Below, piece by piece: positions 6,122-12,144 of a stretch of DNA of 12,144 nt (within the stretch, counting starts at the first letter, position 1; each line of letters starts with the position of its first letter). The DNA lies in the NCBI GenBank assembly GCA_035276085.1, contig DATELY010000137.1, positions 1-12,144 of the forward strand. The letters run 5' to 3'. Source of the stretch: DATELY01 sp035276085. GTDB lineage: Bacteria > Pseudomonadota > Gammaproteobacteria > Steroidobacterales > Steroidobacteraceae. Under the pieces are notes generated by a model. The model did not search any database, had not been told where the DNA came from, and worked only from the letters and a program-made list of their open reading frames with translations. The translations under genes were made by a program, and so were the position numbers.

Positions 6122-8449
6122 TCAGTACCTCCACAGCACCCCGAACGACGGCACGATCGGCAACCACTCATCGCTCTCGTGCCGCAGAACCGCCGTGCCA
6201 TCCCGAGTCACGACGCTGTACTCGGAACAGCATGGGTTGGCGCGTGACAACGCATTGCTTGCTTCGACGAACAGGTCGAGCTGGCCGCGTGGTAGCGGCA
6301 ACGTACGCGTGAGACGGAAATCGACCGCGTTGTACGCGCCAAGGCGTTCGGTGTTACGCGGGCCGAGCACAGGGAGTCCGTTCTCGAAACGCACGGCCGT
6401 CGTCGGCCAACCGCTGTGATAGGTGTTGGTGAGCGAAAAGTCCCAAGGTCCGCGCGACCAGCGCAGGCCCGCGGTGATGGAGTGGCGCTGGTCCCAGCTG
6501 CGCGGCACGTCGTGGCCATCGATACGATCCTCGGCACGCGCCCATGCATAGCCCAGCCACGCGCTCCATCCGCGCACCTCGCGCAGGTTGAGCAGCACCT
6601 CCACGCCGCGGACACGAGCATTGTCGGGATCGACACGCACGCGGTCGAACTCGGCTTCCGGCAAGAGCACGAGGGGATCGAGCGCGTTCTCGAACCGCAG
6701 ATTCGGATCGTCGTAATCCTTCTGATAGGCCTCGATGCGCAGATCGATGCGCTCGTCGAACGTATGCTCGAAGCTCAAGATGGCGTGATCGGCGCGTTGC
6801 GCGGGATGGAAGTCCTCGACGCCGTCCTCCACTTGCAGCTCGTTGATCGTCTGCGCCTGGTAGAAGCGGCCCCAGCTTGCGCGCCAGCGAGTGCGCGGGC
6901 TGAGCTCGAAGAGCACGTTCAGACGCGGGCTCCATTGCTCCGCATCGCCGGAGTGATCGTAGGTTTGAGTCTCCACACGGAGGCCGGCCTCCGCTGTCCA
7001 GCGCGGCGTGACATGCCACCGCGTGTCCCAGTAACCCATGGATTCGAAGCCTTCCGGATTGAGGCTCGAACGACGTGAGGTCTGCGTCGCGGGGTAGCCG
7101 GGAAACGGATAGTCCGCCGCGAATTGCACGTTCGAGCGGTAGGTGTAGTCGCCGTCCAGACTGCGCACTTCGGCGCCGAACCGATGTTCGAAACGACCGG
7201 CCGGCGCGAAACGATGGTCGAGGCGCACGCCTGCCAGCTCGAATTGACGCGAGTCGTGGATCAGCGCCGCGCGTCGCCCCGGGTCCGAGATCTCGCCATC
7301 GCGTTCGTTGCTGACGCGCGTGTAGGAGCCAATGAGCTGTGTCGTGCCCCAACGGGGCCACTGATGCGTGAGCGTGAGCCAGCCGTAGTAGTTGTAGTAA
7401 TCGGCGCGGGCCCGCTCGCGCTCAGATGACGCCTTGGCGGTGATTCGATCCTCGGAGGCCAGCGTGTGAAAGCTCAGCGCCGTGTCGGCAGTCAGGTCGT
7501 AGTCGACCCGGATGAAGGCATCCGCATAGTTCGGCTTGCCGAAGTCGTCTTCGCTCAAGCTCGCAAGCTCGCCGAGGTTGCTACGCCGTGCGGCGATCAA
7601 TGCATGCCCACGCTCATCGTCGAATGCCGTGGCGAGCAAGCCGTTGACGTGAAACAAGCTCAGGCCGAGCTCGACATAGCGCGGCTCGGATGGATGCACG
7701 CTGTGCGCATCGATGATGGCGCTCATGCGTTCGCCGTACTGCACCGGGAATCCCCCCGAGTACACGTCCAATTGCGCCAAGGCACGTGAATCGAGCAGGC
7801 TGACCGGATTCAGGAAGTTCTTCAGATGAAACGGTTCGTACAAACGCAGGCCATCGAGCACGATCGCGGTCTCGCCCGGCTCGCCGCCGCGCATGGCAGC
7901 CAGGCTCGAAAACCCATTGCTCGAGGCACCCGGTAGGCGCTGTACGGCCCGCAGCGTTTCATCGCCGAGGCGCGGCAATGCGTTCAACTGATCGTGCGTG
8001 AGGAATGTATGCGAGGCGGCGTTCGGACGCGCAGCCGCCAAAATGTAACGACTGGCCTGCACGACGACTTCTTCGAGCGACGCATCGAATGTCGGCGGCG
8101 GCTTCGCTGCAGTCTGCGCACCTGGCGCTCGAGCCTCCTGCGTCGCAATGACCGCGTAAACCCGGGGCGCCACTTCGGACAACGTCAGGTCATGCTGTGC
8201 CAGCACTTCGCGCGCGAGTGCCAGCCCCGTCCGTGCAGCGGGCTCGCGTACGACTCGCAGACCGTCCGGCACGAGTTGCGAGTTGTAGATGAAGTTGAAG
8301 CCTTGCGACTGCAGCGATTGCAGTACTGCGCCTACCGCTTGACCCTCGAACCTAGCGTCGCCGGCCGCGCATGCGTGCGGGAGCGCGCAGCAGAACACGG
8401 AAAGAAACAGCCAAACGAGGCGATTGCAACTGTGGCGCCGGCAGCTCAA
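6122..8449 (-). CDS. TonB-dependent outer-membrane receptor with STN signalling domain
   Basis: From the TTG at 8449 this is 775 residues. A signal peptide with Arg-rich n-region and core LVWLFLSVFCCAL ends near ACA/AG at about residue 28. The STN (secretin/TonB short N-terminal) domain spans about 30-103 (FEGQAVGAVLQSLQSQGFNF). A TonB box-like EEVVVQA (about 126-132) follows. The plug is about 136-251, with the typical AMRGGEPGETAIVLDGLRLY and YSGGFPVQYGERMSAIID. The rest is a beta-barrel ending in an aromatic residue (WRY). In signalling receptors the STN domain contacts the periplasmic part of FecR, and the FecI/FecR genes are just upstream in the same orientation. The ligand is unknown. 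An adjacent Cys pair (about 740-741) lies near the C-terminus. The start is uncertain: TTG 8449 gives the best signal peptide but has no Shine-Dalgarno and overlaps the PAP2 gene by 98 nt. GTG 8500 and TTG 8536 are alternatives. Confidence 0.9.
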   Translation of the reverse strand: MSCRRHSCNRLVWLFLSVFCCALPHACAAGDARFEGQAVGAVLQSLQSQGFNFIYNSQLVPDGLRVVREPAARTGLALAREVLAQHDLTLSEVAPRVYAVIATQEARAPGAQTAAKPPPTFDASLEEVVVQASRYILAAARPNAASHTFLTHDQLNALPRLGDETLRAVQRLPGASSNGFSSLAAMRGGEPGETAIVLDGLRLYEPFHLKNFLNPVSLLDSRALAQLDVYSGGFPVQYGERMSAIIDAHSVHPSEPRYVELGLSLFHVNGLLATAFDDERGHALIAARRSNLGELASLSEDDFGKPNYADAFIRVDYDLTADTALSFHTLASEDRITAKASSERERARADYYNYYGWLTLTHQWPRWGTTQLIGSYTRVSNERDGEISDPGRRAALIHDSRQFELAGVRLDHRFAPAGRFEHRFGAEVRSLDGDYTYRSNVQFAADYPFPGYPATQTSRRSSLNPEGFESMGYWDTRWHVTPRWTAEAGLRVETQTYDHSGDAEQWSPRLNVLFELSPRTRWRASWGRFYQAQTINELQVEDGVEDFHPAQRADHAILSFEHTFDERIDLRIEAYQKDYDDPNLRFENALDPLVLLPEAEFDRVRVDPDNARVRGVEVLLNLREVRGWSAWLGYAWARAEDRIDGHDVPRSWDQRHSITAGLRWSRGPWDFSLTNTYHSGWPTTAVRFENGLPVLGPRNTERLGAYNAVDFRLTRTLPLPRGQLDLFVEASNALSRANPCCSEYSVVTRDGTAVLRHESDEWLPIVPSFGVLWRY

Positions 8450-9209
8450 TGGATGATCGCGACGAATGCGGGGGCGCCATAGTAAGTAACTCCGGCACAC
8501 CCTGCCATGCGGGCCAGAGCCGCGCGCGGAATGCAAAGACGTACAGGCTGGCGGCGATCAGCCACGTGAGCAAGGCACTGCACACGTCATGCGAGATGAA
8601 ATGCGCACCGCGGGATTGCTGCGCGATGCCAAAGAGCAGGCCAACGCTCGAGCCGACACCCAACGCCACGAGTGCGAGACGGCGACTGCGCTCGCGCAAC
8701 AGGAAATAACCACTGTTCAATACATAGCCGGATGCGGCGTGAGCGGCCGGAAAACACGCACCGGGATGCGCGGTCGGAAACTGCCTTGCGAACCAGGGCA
8801 CGTAGAGAAGCCGGCCGCCGAAGAGCTTCAAATCCCATGGACACGGGACGTGCAGCAGCACCTTCAGCAAGCCCACCGCGCCGACACCCAACACGCAGGC
8901 GAGTGCAAAGTAAGCACTGGGACGGCGCCACTCCCGCGGTGCTGCATGATAGGTCGCAGCCCAGATGACCACAGCCGCCAGCAAGATGCCGCGCACGAAC
9001 CATCGACCGCCGGTGTGCAGCAGCTGGTTCGTCCACCAGCTATCAGCGCCGAGCCAACCCGACGCCAGAGGATCGAAGAACAGGGCTTGTGCGATGCGCA
9101 CGTCCGCTCGCGTGATCTCGATGAGGGCCAGCGCGATGACGCAGAGCGCCAGCGGCACTCGCATATACGACCACCAGAGACGGCTGGCACTCATCGGGTA
9201 TGAAAACAA
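8352..9209 (-). CDS. PAP2-family membrane phosphatase
   Basis: A 285-residue inner-membrane protein of the type 2 phosphatidic acid phosphatase superfamily, with about six hydrophobic segments. The three active-site motifs are visible in order. Motif 1 is K116-x6-C123-P124 (KVLLHVPCPWDL), with Cys where the general motif has Arg. Motif 2 is CFPAAHAASGY, with H157. Motif 3 is SRGAHFISHD (R200, H203, D208). PAP2 enzymes remove phosphate from lipid phosphates such as undecaprenyl pyrophosphate, phosphatidylglycerophosphate or lipid A. Which substrate applies here is unknown. The start is TTG at 9209, fixed by GAGGAG five bases upstream; the in-frame ATG at 9194 is too far from it. Residues from about 244 on are Pro/Ser/Arg-rich, overlap the receptor's signal peptide in another frame, and look unlike a family C-terminus, so the true end may be near 245. 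It lies 48 bp after the fecR-like gene. Confidence 0.88.
   Translation of the reverse strand: MFSYPMSASRLWWSYMRVPLALCVIALALIEITRADVRIAQALFFDPLASGWLGADSWWTNQLLHTGGRWFVRGILLAAVVIWAATYHAAPREWRRPSAYFALACVLGVGAVGLLKVLLHVPCPWDLKLFGGRLLYVPWFARQFPTAHPGACFPAAHAASGYVLNSGYFLLRERSRRLALVALGVGSSVGLLFGIAQQSRGAHFISHDVCSALLTWLIAASLYVFAFRARLWPAWQGVPELLTMAPPHSSRSSIELPAPQLQSPRLAVSFRVLLRAPARMRGRRR
8490..8493 (-). promoter_or_regulatory. Ribosome binding site-like GGAG before an ATG in the PAP2 frame
   Basis: GGAG lies nine bases before an ATG at 8480 (minus strand). This is a plausible initiation site placed exactly where the receptor gene should begin. That ATG is in the PAP2 frame, however, not the receptor frame. 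Between it and the receptor signal peptide lies a run of five G (plus strand 8470-8474), and removing one base would join this ATG to the receptor frame. Whether it is used, or reflects a frameshift in the sequence, cannot be settled here. Confidence 0.3.
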
Positions 9210-9214
9210 AGCAT

Positions 9215-9220
9215 CTCCTC
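9215..9220 (-). promoter_or_regulatory. Shine-Dalgarno sequence of the PAP2 gene
   Basis: GAGGAG on the minus strand ends five bases before TTG 9209-9207. This is near-ideal spacing and decides in favour of the TTG start over the ATG at 9194, which would be 20 bases away. Confidence 0.7.
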
Positions 9221-9257
9221 AGGTGCAAAGCCTGTGGCAACGCGGTGCCGGCCGAGT

Positions 9258-10292
9258 TCACTGGGCTGGCGGCGCCGCGACGGAATTCGGGGCGGATTTC
9301 AACGCAATGCCGATGGCATCGTTACGGGTCTGCGCCTGGGCAAGCCGCGTGGTGGACAGCACGGCTTGCAGGGCGGCGTCCGGTGGCAGCGCGCCGATGG
9401 AGCCATGCAAGACCAGTGTACGAGCGGCATCCGCCGCTTGCGGGCTCAGGTAAACGAGCTCGCGGCCGGTCTCGCGCGACACCCAGCGTAGAAACTCTGC
9501 GAGCGGGACACCTTCGATCGCGTATTCCGGTGCGACCTGTAGTGCCCATTGCCAGGCCGGATCCCGCAGCGAGAGCGATCTGCGCTCGATGCTCGAGTCC
9601 GTGACGCGCAACTGTTCGCCCGCGTGGGCGAAGTTCTCGCCTGTGGCGCTACGCAGCCGCACGCTGCCTTCGCGCACGTTGATCTCGAGCATGCGGGCAT
9701 GGCTGCGCACTTCGAACTGGGTACCGACATGGCTCACGGAGCCGAGGGGCGTCTCGACTGCGAACCTCGCCTTGGTTGCGATAGCGGGATCTGCATCGAC
9801 ATACACGGCCCCAGCGGAAAGCGATACCTTGCGGGCACTCGAGAACTCGACCAGCGAGCCGGCATCGAGTCGCACGTGAATGCCGGCGCTTTGGGTCAAC
9901 GCCGCGCGTCCATCGATGCTCGTTCGCAAGACCTGACCCGCTTGGATGGGCTGACCGACGGACAGCGCATGCCATGCGCCACGGCCTTCATCGCTCGCCT
10001 CCAGCGTGCCGATCACGCGAGCAACCGTTGCTACGGGGCCGCGATTGCCGGTGATCATGAAGAGCGCGAACGTCGCGATCGCGGCGATGAGACCGCTCGC
10101 CGCCAGGCCGTAAGCAAACAGACGCCGCCGTCGCTGCCGCGCGCCGACCAGTACCCGCCACTCGGCGTGCACGGTGTGGCGCACCTGCTCCATCGCTCCT
10201 GCAGGCACGTCATCGCGCGGACCGAGGGCACCGAGCAGACGCTCGATGGCCTCGTCTTCGCTTGCGATTTTGTCGTCGGGTTCGCGCGTCAT
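9258..10292 (-). CDS. FecR-like transmembrane anti-sigma regulator
   Basis: A 344-residue single-pass inner-membrane regulator. The N-terminal cytoplasmic part (1-57) would bind the sigma factor. The transmembrane helix is about 58-80 (LFAYGLAASGLIAAIATFAL). The periplasmic FecR domain is about 115-235, with the family's LDAGSLVEF (142-150) and FAVETPLGSVSHVGTQFEVR (177-196). The C-terminal STN-like domain is about 255-333 (IEGVPLAEFLRWVSRETGRE; later LVLHGSI). In Pseudomonas homologues such as FoxR the protein cleaves itself at a conserved Gly-Thr; the matching pair here is Gly190-Thr191. The ATG at 10292 overlaps the sigma-factor stop as ATGA, so the two are translationally coupled and made in fixed ratio. 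The presence of the C-terminal domain and of an STN receptor downstream supports a cell-surface signalling role rather than a simple anti-sigma. Confidence 0.93.
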   Translation of the reverse strand: MTREPDDKIASEDEAIERLLGALGPRDDVPAGAMEQVRHTVHAEWRVLVGARQRRRRLFAYGLAASGLIAAIATFALFMITGNRGPVATVARVIGTLEASDEGRGAWHALSVGQPIQAGQVLRTSIDGRAALTQSAGIHVRLDAGSLVEFSSARKVSLSAGAVYVDADPAIATKARFAVETPLGSVSHVGTQFEVRSHARMLEINVREGSVRLRSATGENFAHAGEQLRVTDSSIERRSLSLRDPAWQWALQVAPEYAIEGVPLAEFLRWVSRETGRELVYLSPQAADAARTLVLHGSIGALPPDAALQAVLSTTRLAQAQTRNDAIGIALKSAPNSVAAPPAQ

Positions 10293-10927
10293 GACGGTGA
10301 ACTACCCCTACGCATCGCGTCCAGCACATCGACGGCACTGGCGCCCAACACCGTGTCGAGGGCATCGCGGAATGCGCTCCGAGCGCGCGCCAGGATCGAC
10401 TGCGCGGCAATGTGGCCGATGCCGAGACGGACGCCGATCTCTTCTACCGATTGCCCCTCCATGTATTTCCACTCGAGCACATCGCCGTAACGAGCCGGCA
10501 GGCTATCGAGCACCGATTGCACCAGACGCCGTGTCTCACTGCTGCTGTATCGAGTGAGCGGTTCATCTTCCGCGGGTGCCTGAATGGCCTCGAAGGCGGC
10601 ACGCATCTCGGCGCTGTCTTCCAACAGCGCTACGCGCGAGGAGTGCCGCTGTTGCGCGCGCAGGTAGTCGACGATCTGACGACGGCAAATCTGCGCGACC
10701 CAGGTCATCAACGCCGCCTCGCCACGATAGCCATTCAGATTGCGCATGGCCTTGATCAAAGTGGCCTGCACGACTTCTTTCGCCGCTTCGGCGTCGCTGT
10801 TCAGTCGCGGCAGGGCAAAACGATACAGGCGCGGAAAGTAGGTTTCGAAGAAATCCGTGAACGCACGCTCGCTCCCCGCGAGCATGTCGCGCACCAAGGC
10901 CTGTTCGCTCGTCACCGCTGTCTTCAT
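10289..10927 (-). CDS. ECF-family RNA polymerase sigma factor (FecI-like)
   Basis: A 212-residue extracytoplasmic-function sigma factor. Region 2 spans about 18-90, with the core-binding/-10 recognition stretch EVVQATLIKAMRNLNGYRGE (51-70) followed by TWVAQICRRQIVDYLR. Region 4 spans about 132-187, with LDSLPARYGDVLEWKYMEGQ (140-159) and a helix-turn-helix VEEIGVRLGIGHIAAQSILA (161-180) for -35 recognition. Regions 1 and 3 are absent, as in all ECF factors. A roughly 25-residue extension follows region 4. The ATG start at 10927 has no strong Shine-Dalgarno (GGCGGC only). It heads an apparent four-gene transcription unit with the FecR-like regulator, the PAP2 phosphatase and the TonB-dependent receptor. 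By analogy with FecI it should direct transcription of the receptor part of this unit once released or activated by FecR. Confidence 0.93.
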   Translation of the reverse strand: MKTAVTSEQALVRDMLAGSERAFTDFFETYFPRLYRFALPRLNSDAEAAKEVVQATLIKAMRNLNGYRGEAALMTWVAQICRRQIVDYLRAQQRHSSRVALLEDSAEMRAAFEAIQAPAEDEPLTRYSSSETRRLVQSVLDSLPARYGDVLEWKYMEGQSVEEIGVRLGIGHIAAQSILARARSAFRDALDTVLGASAVDVLDAMRRGSSPS

Positions 10928-11052
10928 GTCGCCGCCGTACCCGTTTGACGCGCACCGTGGGCCGAACCAATCGCCGGCATGGGGCGCACATCGCTCGTCC
11001 GGTGAGCGTGCGCTCGAGGTCGGGGGTGCGCGGAAGTCCGTTGACGGCCGCG
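10928..11052. other. Intergenic gap ahead of the sigma-factor operon
   Basis: These 125 bp separate the sigma gene from the upstream gene's stop. The gap is the most likely place for the operon promoter. I find no convincing sigma-70 boxes and no clear second ECF-type motif to compare with. A short GAGCG/CGCTC inverted repeat lies within it. No terminator with a T-tract is seen for the upstream gene. Confidence 0.4.
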
Positions 11053-11649
11053 CTAACGCCGCCCGACGTACTCAACGTAGAACAATTCGCATGCCCCCGC
11101 ACCCGAATCCGTACGGGTCAAAGAGGTGTTCCAGCGATATCCGTCCGGCCGCGACGCATTCACGAGGTACCCGCGCAAATGGACGATGTGCCCCGGGCGG
11201 ACGCGCAACAGCAGGTCCTGGATGTCGCTGTTCGCCGGAATCAGATGCATGTTGGCAGCCGATACCAGCGCGCTCTGCAAGTCGATGGCTTGCTCATCGG
11301 GATAGATGGTGAAGAAGCGACCGCCCTGAGTGACGCGAAAGTGAGCCAGCACGGCGCTGTCGGACATCGGCCCCCAACCCACGGCGAAGTCGAGCGGCGA
11401 CAGCCTGGCGCCGCCGTCGGTCCGATAGCGTTCGACCGATAGCACGCGTGCTTCCATTTCATAGCGCGCCTGCGGTTGCAGCTCGAAGTCGCCGATGACA
11501 ATCCGGGCCGCTTGGACGGGGGATTGCAATGGCGCGTCGGGCGCCAGCACGCCGGGCTCACGCTCGATCGCACCACCGGACATCATTCCGAAGATGCCGG
11601 CGACGATGAGTCCCAGCGCAATGACGAGCTTGAGGGTATCGGTGCGCAC
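11053..11649 (-). CDS. Conserved membrane-anchored protein of unknown function
   Basis: A 198-residue protein with one N-terminal hydrophobic segment (about 5-25, TLKLVIALGLIVAGIFGMMS) and no clear signal-peptidase site. It is therefore probably an inner-membrane anchor with the rest periplasmic. I do not know its function. The distinctive segments are GWGPMSDSAVL (91-101), NMHLIPAN (133-140), GHIVHLRGYLV (153-163) and SLTRTDSGAGACELFYVE (176-193). From memory these resemble motifs in uncharacterised exported proteins of several gammaproteobacteria. The G..V.L.GYLV pattern would suit a small beta-barrel or OB-like fold, but that is a guess. The start is GTG at 11649; no upstream ATG and no obvious Shine-Dalgarno are present. 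It points the same way as the sigma operon but is 125 bp from it. Confidence 0.8.
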   Translation of the reverse strand: MRTDTLKLVIALGLIVAGIFGMMSGGAIEREPGVLAPDAPLQSPVQAARIVIGDFELQPQARYEMEARVLSVERYRTDGGARLSPLDFAVGWGPMSDSAVLAHFRVTQGGRFFTIYPDEQAIDLQSALVSAANMHLIPANSDIQDLLLRVRPGHIVHLRGYLVNASRPDGYRWNTSLTRTDSGAGACELFYVEYVGRR

Positions 11650-11694
11650 GCGGGCTGGCTTATTGGATGTTCGAGTTCAAGCCCACAGGATCCT

Positions 11695-11723
11695 GCGGCT
11701 CACGGACGGGCGCCGTGAACCGC
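11695..11723. repeat. Stem-loop, 11-bp arms
   Basis: GCGGCTCACGG (11695-11705) and CCGTGAACCGC (11713-11723) pair with one mismatch around a 7-nt loop. It lies between two minus-strand genes of unknown function. No T-tract follows on either strand, so an intrinsic terminator is possible but unproven; an operator or attenuator is equally open. Confidence 0.5.
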
Positions 11724-11733
11724 TCCACCCCTT

Positions 11734-11757
11734 CTGGCCAGCCTGCCAGGTGGCCAG
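11734..11757. repeat. Second stem-loop, 7-bp arms
   Basis: CTGGCCA (11734-11740) and TGGCCAG (11751-11757) are perfect inverted repeats around ten bases. The element starts 15 bp beyond the stop of the gene at 11772-12131 in its direction of transcription. No T-run follows. It may help end that transcript. Confidence 0.4.
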
Positions 11758-11771
11758 CCAACCGCTCTACC

Positions 11772-12131
11772 TTAAGGCAACTGAATCTTGCCGCCGCCCC
11801 GCCCGGGCGGCATGCCGGCGCCCCCCAAACCCGGCAGTCCACCCTGCGGCACGACCAGCTGCGATGCCTGTTGCCGTCGCATCTCCTGGATCTGCTGCAC
11901 GGTGCGCTCGATTGCCTCGGCGGCTGCTTTACCGAATCCGGCGACCGCCTGGTCCAGCGTCTCCCCTTCGATTTCGAAGTTGATGGGGACGGGACCCATG
12001 TTCGTCATGATCTCAGCCTGCCCTACAAATAGGGTGGGCCGTTTGGAGTCCTTCTCGCCTGTGGCAGTGACAGGAGTGAGCCGGCGCAGCGCTCCGACTT
12101 TGCGGTCCGTGAACATTTCCTCGAGGTACAT
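11772..12131 (-). CDS. Conserved small cytoplasmic protein of unknown function
   Basis: A 119-residue protein without signal peptide or membrane segment. It begins MYLEEMFTDRKVGALRRLTP, followed by a beta-rich part (32-54: RPTLFVGQAEIMTNMGPVPI and on), one long amphipathic helix (about 58-90, including FGKAAAEAIERTVQQIQEMR), and a Gly/Pro-rich tail ending GGGKIQLP. From memory the N-terminus and the GGGKIQ tail recur in uncharacterised small proteins of Xanthomonas-like gammaproteobacteria. No function is known to me. The ATG at 12131 is preceded by TCCGGA; only 13 bases of upstream sequence are in view, so any partner gene further upstream is not visible. The short length and low complexity of the tail are normal for this type, not signs of truncation. 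Confidence 0.8.
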   Translation of the reverse strand: MYLEEMFTDRKVGALRRLTPVTATGEKDSKRPTLFVGQAEIMTNMGPVPINFEIEGETLDQAVAGFGKAAAEAIERTVQQIQEMRRQQASQLVVPQGGLPGLGGAGMPPGRGGGKIQLP

Positions 12132-12144
12132 TCCGGACGCGTCC

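Noticed and set aside
9190..9214. Tiny frame ATG CTT ... TGA starting directly after GAGGAG upstream of PAP2
   Set aside because: The ATG touches the Shine-Dalgarno with no spacing and encodes only seven residues. The TTG five bases downstream is better placed.
9549..10490. 313-codon plus-strand frame over the FecR and sigma genes, and 335-codon minus frame 6354-7361 over the receptor
   Set aside because: Both overlap genes with well-supported domains and show no family features.
11650..11771. Possible tRNA, because GGTAGAGCGGTTGG and GTTCGAGTTC occur here
   Set aside because: The two motifs are on opposite strands, and no acceptor or T-stem pairing can be drawn.
12135..12144. Ten-base perfect palindrome GGACGCGTCC at the right edge
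   Set aside because: Short palindromes of this composition are expected by chance in GC-rich DNA, and no flanking context is visible.

Overview
The window is a GC-rich, densely coding stretch of a Gram-negative chromosome. An outer-membrane receptor, a FecI/FecR-type signalling pair and a YceH family protein point to Proteobacteria. The overall gene set looks most like Gammaproteobacteria of the Xanthomonadales/Nevskiales/Steroidobacter kind. That placement is an inference from protein style, not from a marker gene. I see no phage, IS element, CRISPR array, rRNA or tRNA.

Left part (1-6121). A very large minus-strand flavin/iron-sulfur dehydrogenase (DUF3683 type, 1320 aa) is divergent from a plus-strand pair made of YceH (DUF480) and a 12-helix MFS transporter. 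A long palindrome with a stem of about 32 positions and a 4-nt loop fills most of the divergent intergenic gap. A related, more decayed copy sits about 2 kb away, in the convergent gap between the MFS gene and the receptor gene. These two copies are the clearest non-coding signal in the window.

Middle part (6122-10927), all minus strand. This reads in transcription order as an ECF sigma factor, a FecR-like anti-sigma regulator (ATGA overlap with the sigma gene), a PAP2-family membrane phosphatase (TTG start with a strong ribosome binding site), and a TonB-dependent receptor carrying the STN signalling domain. The sigma/FecR/STN-receptor trio is the classical layout of cell-surface signalling: ligand bound at the outer membrane is reported through FecR to the sigma factor. 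The unusual part is the lipid-phosphatase gene inserted between regulator and receptor. The phosphatase and receptor reading frames also overlap, so the receptor start is unclear. This cassette is the best candidate for a system worth following up.

Right part (10928-12144). A 125-bp gap precedes the sigma gene and probably holds its promoter, though no clear box was found. Upstream lie two minus-strand conserved genes of unknown function: a membrane-anchored 198-aa protein and a 119-aa cytoplasmic protein with a Gly-rich tail. The 122 bp between them holds two stem-loops and a degenerate direct repeat.
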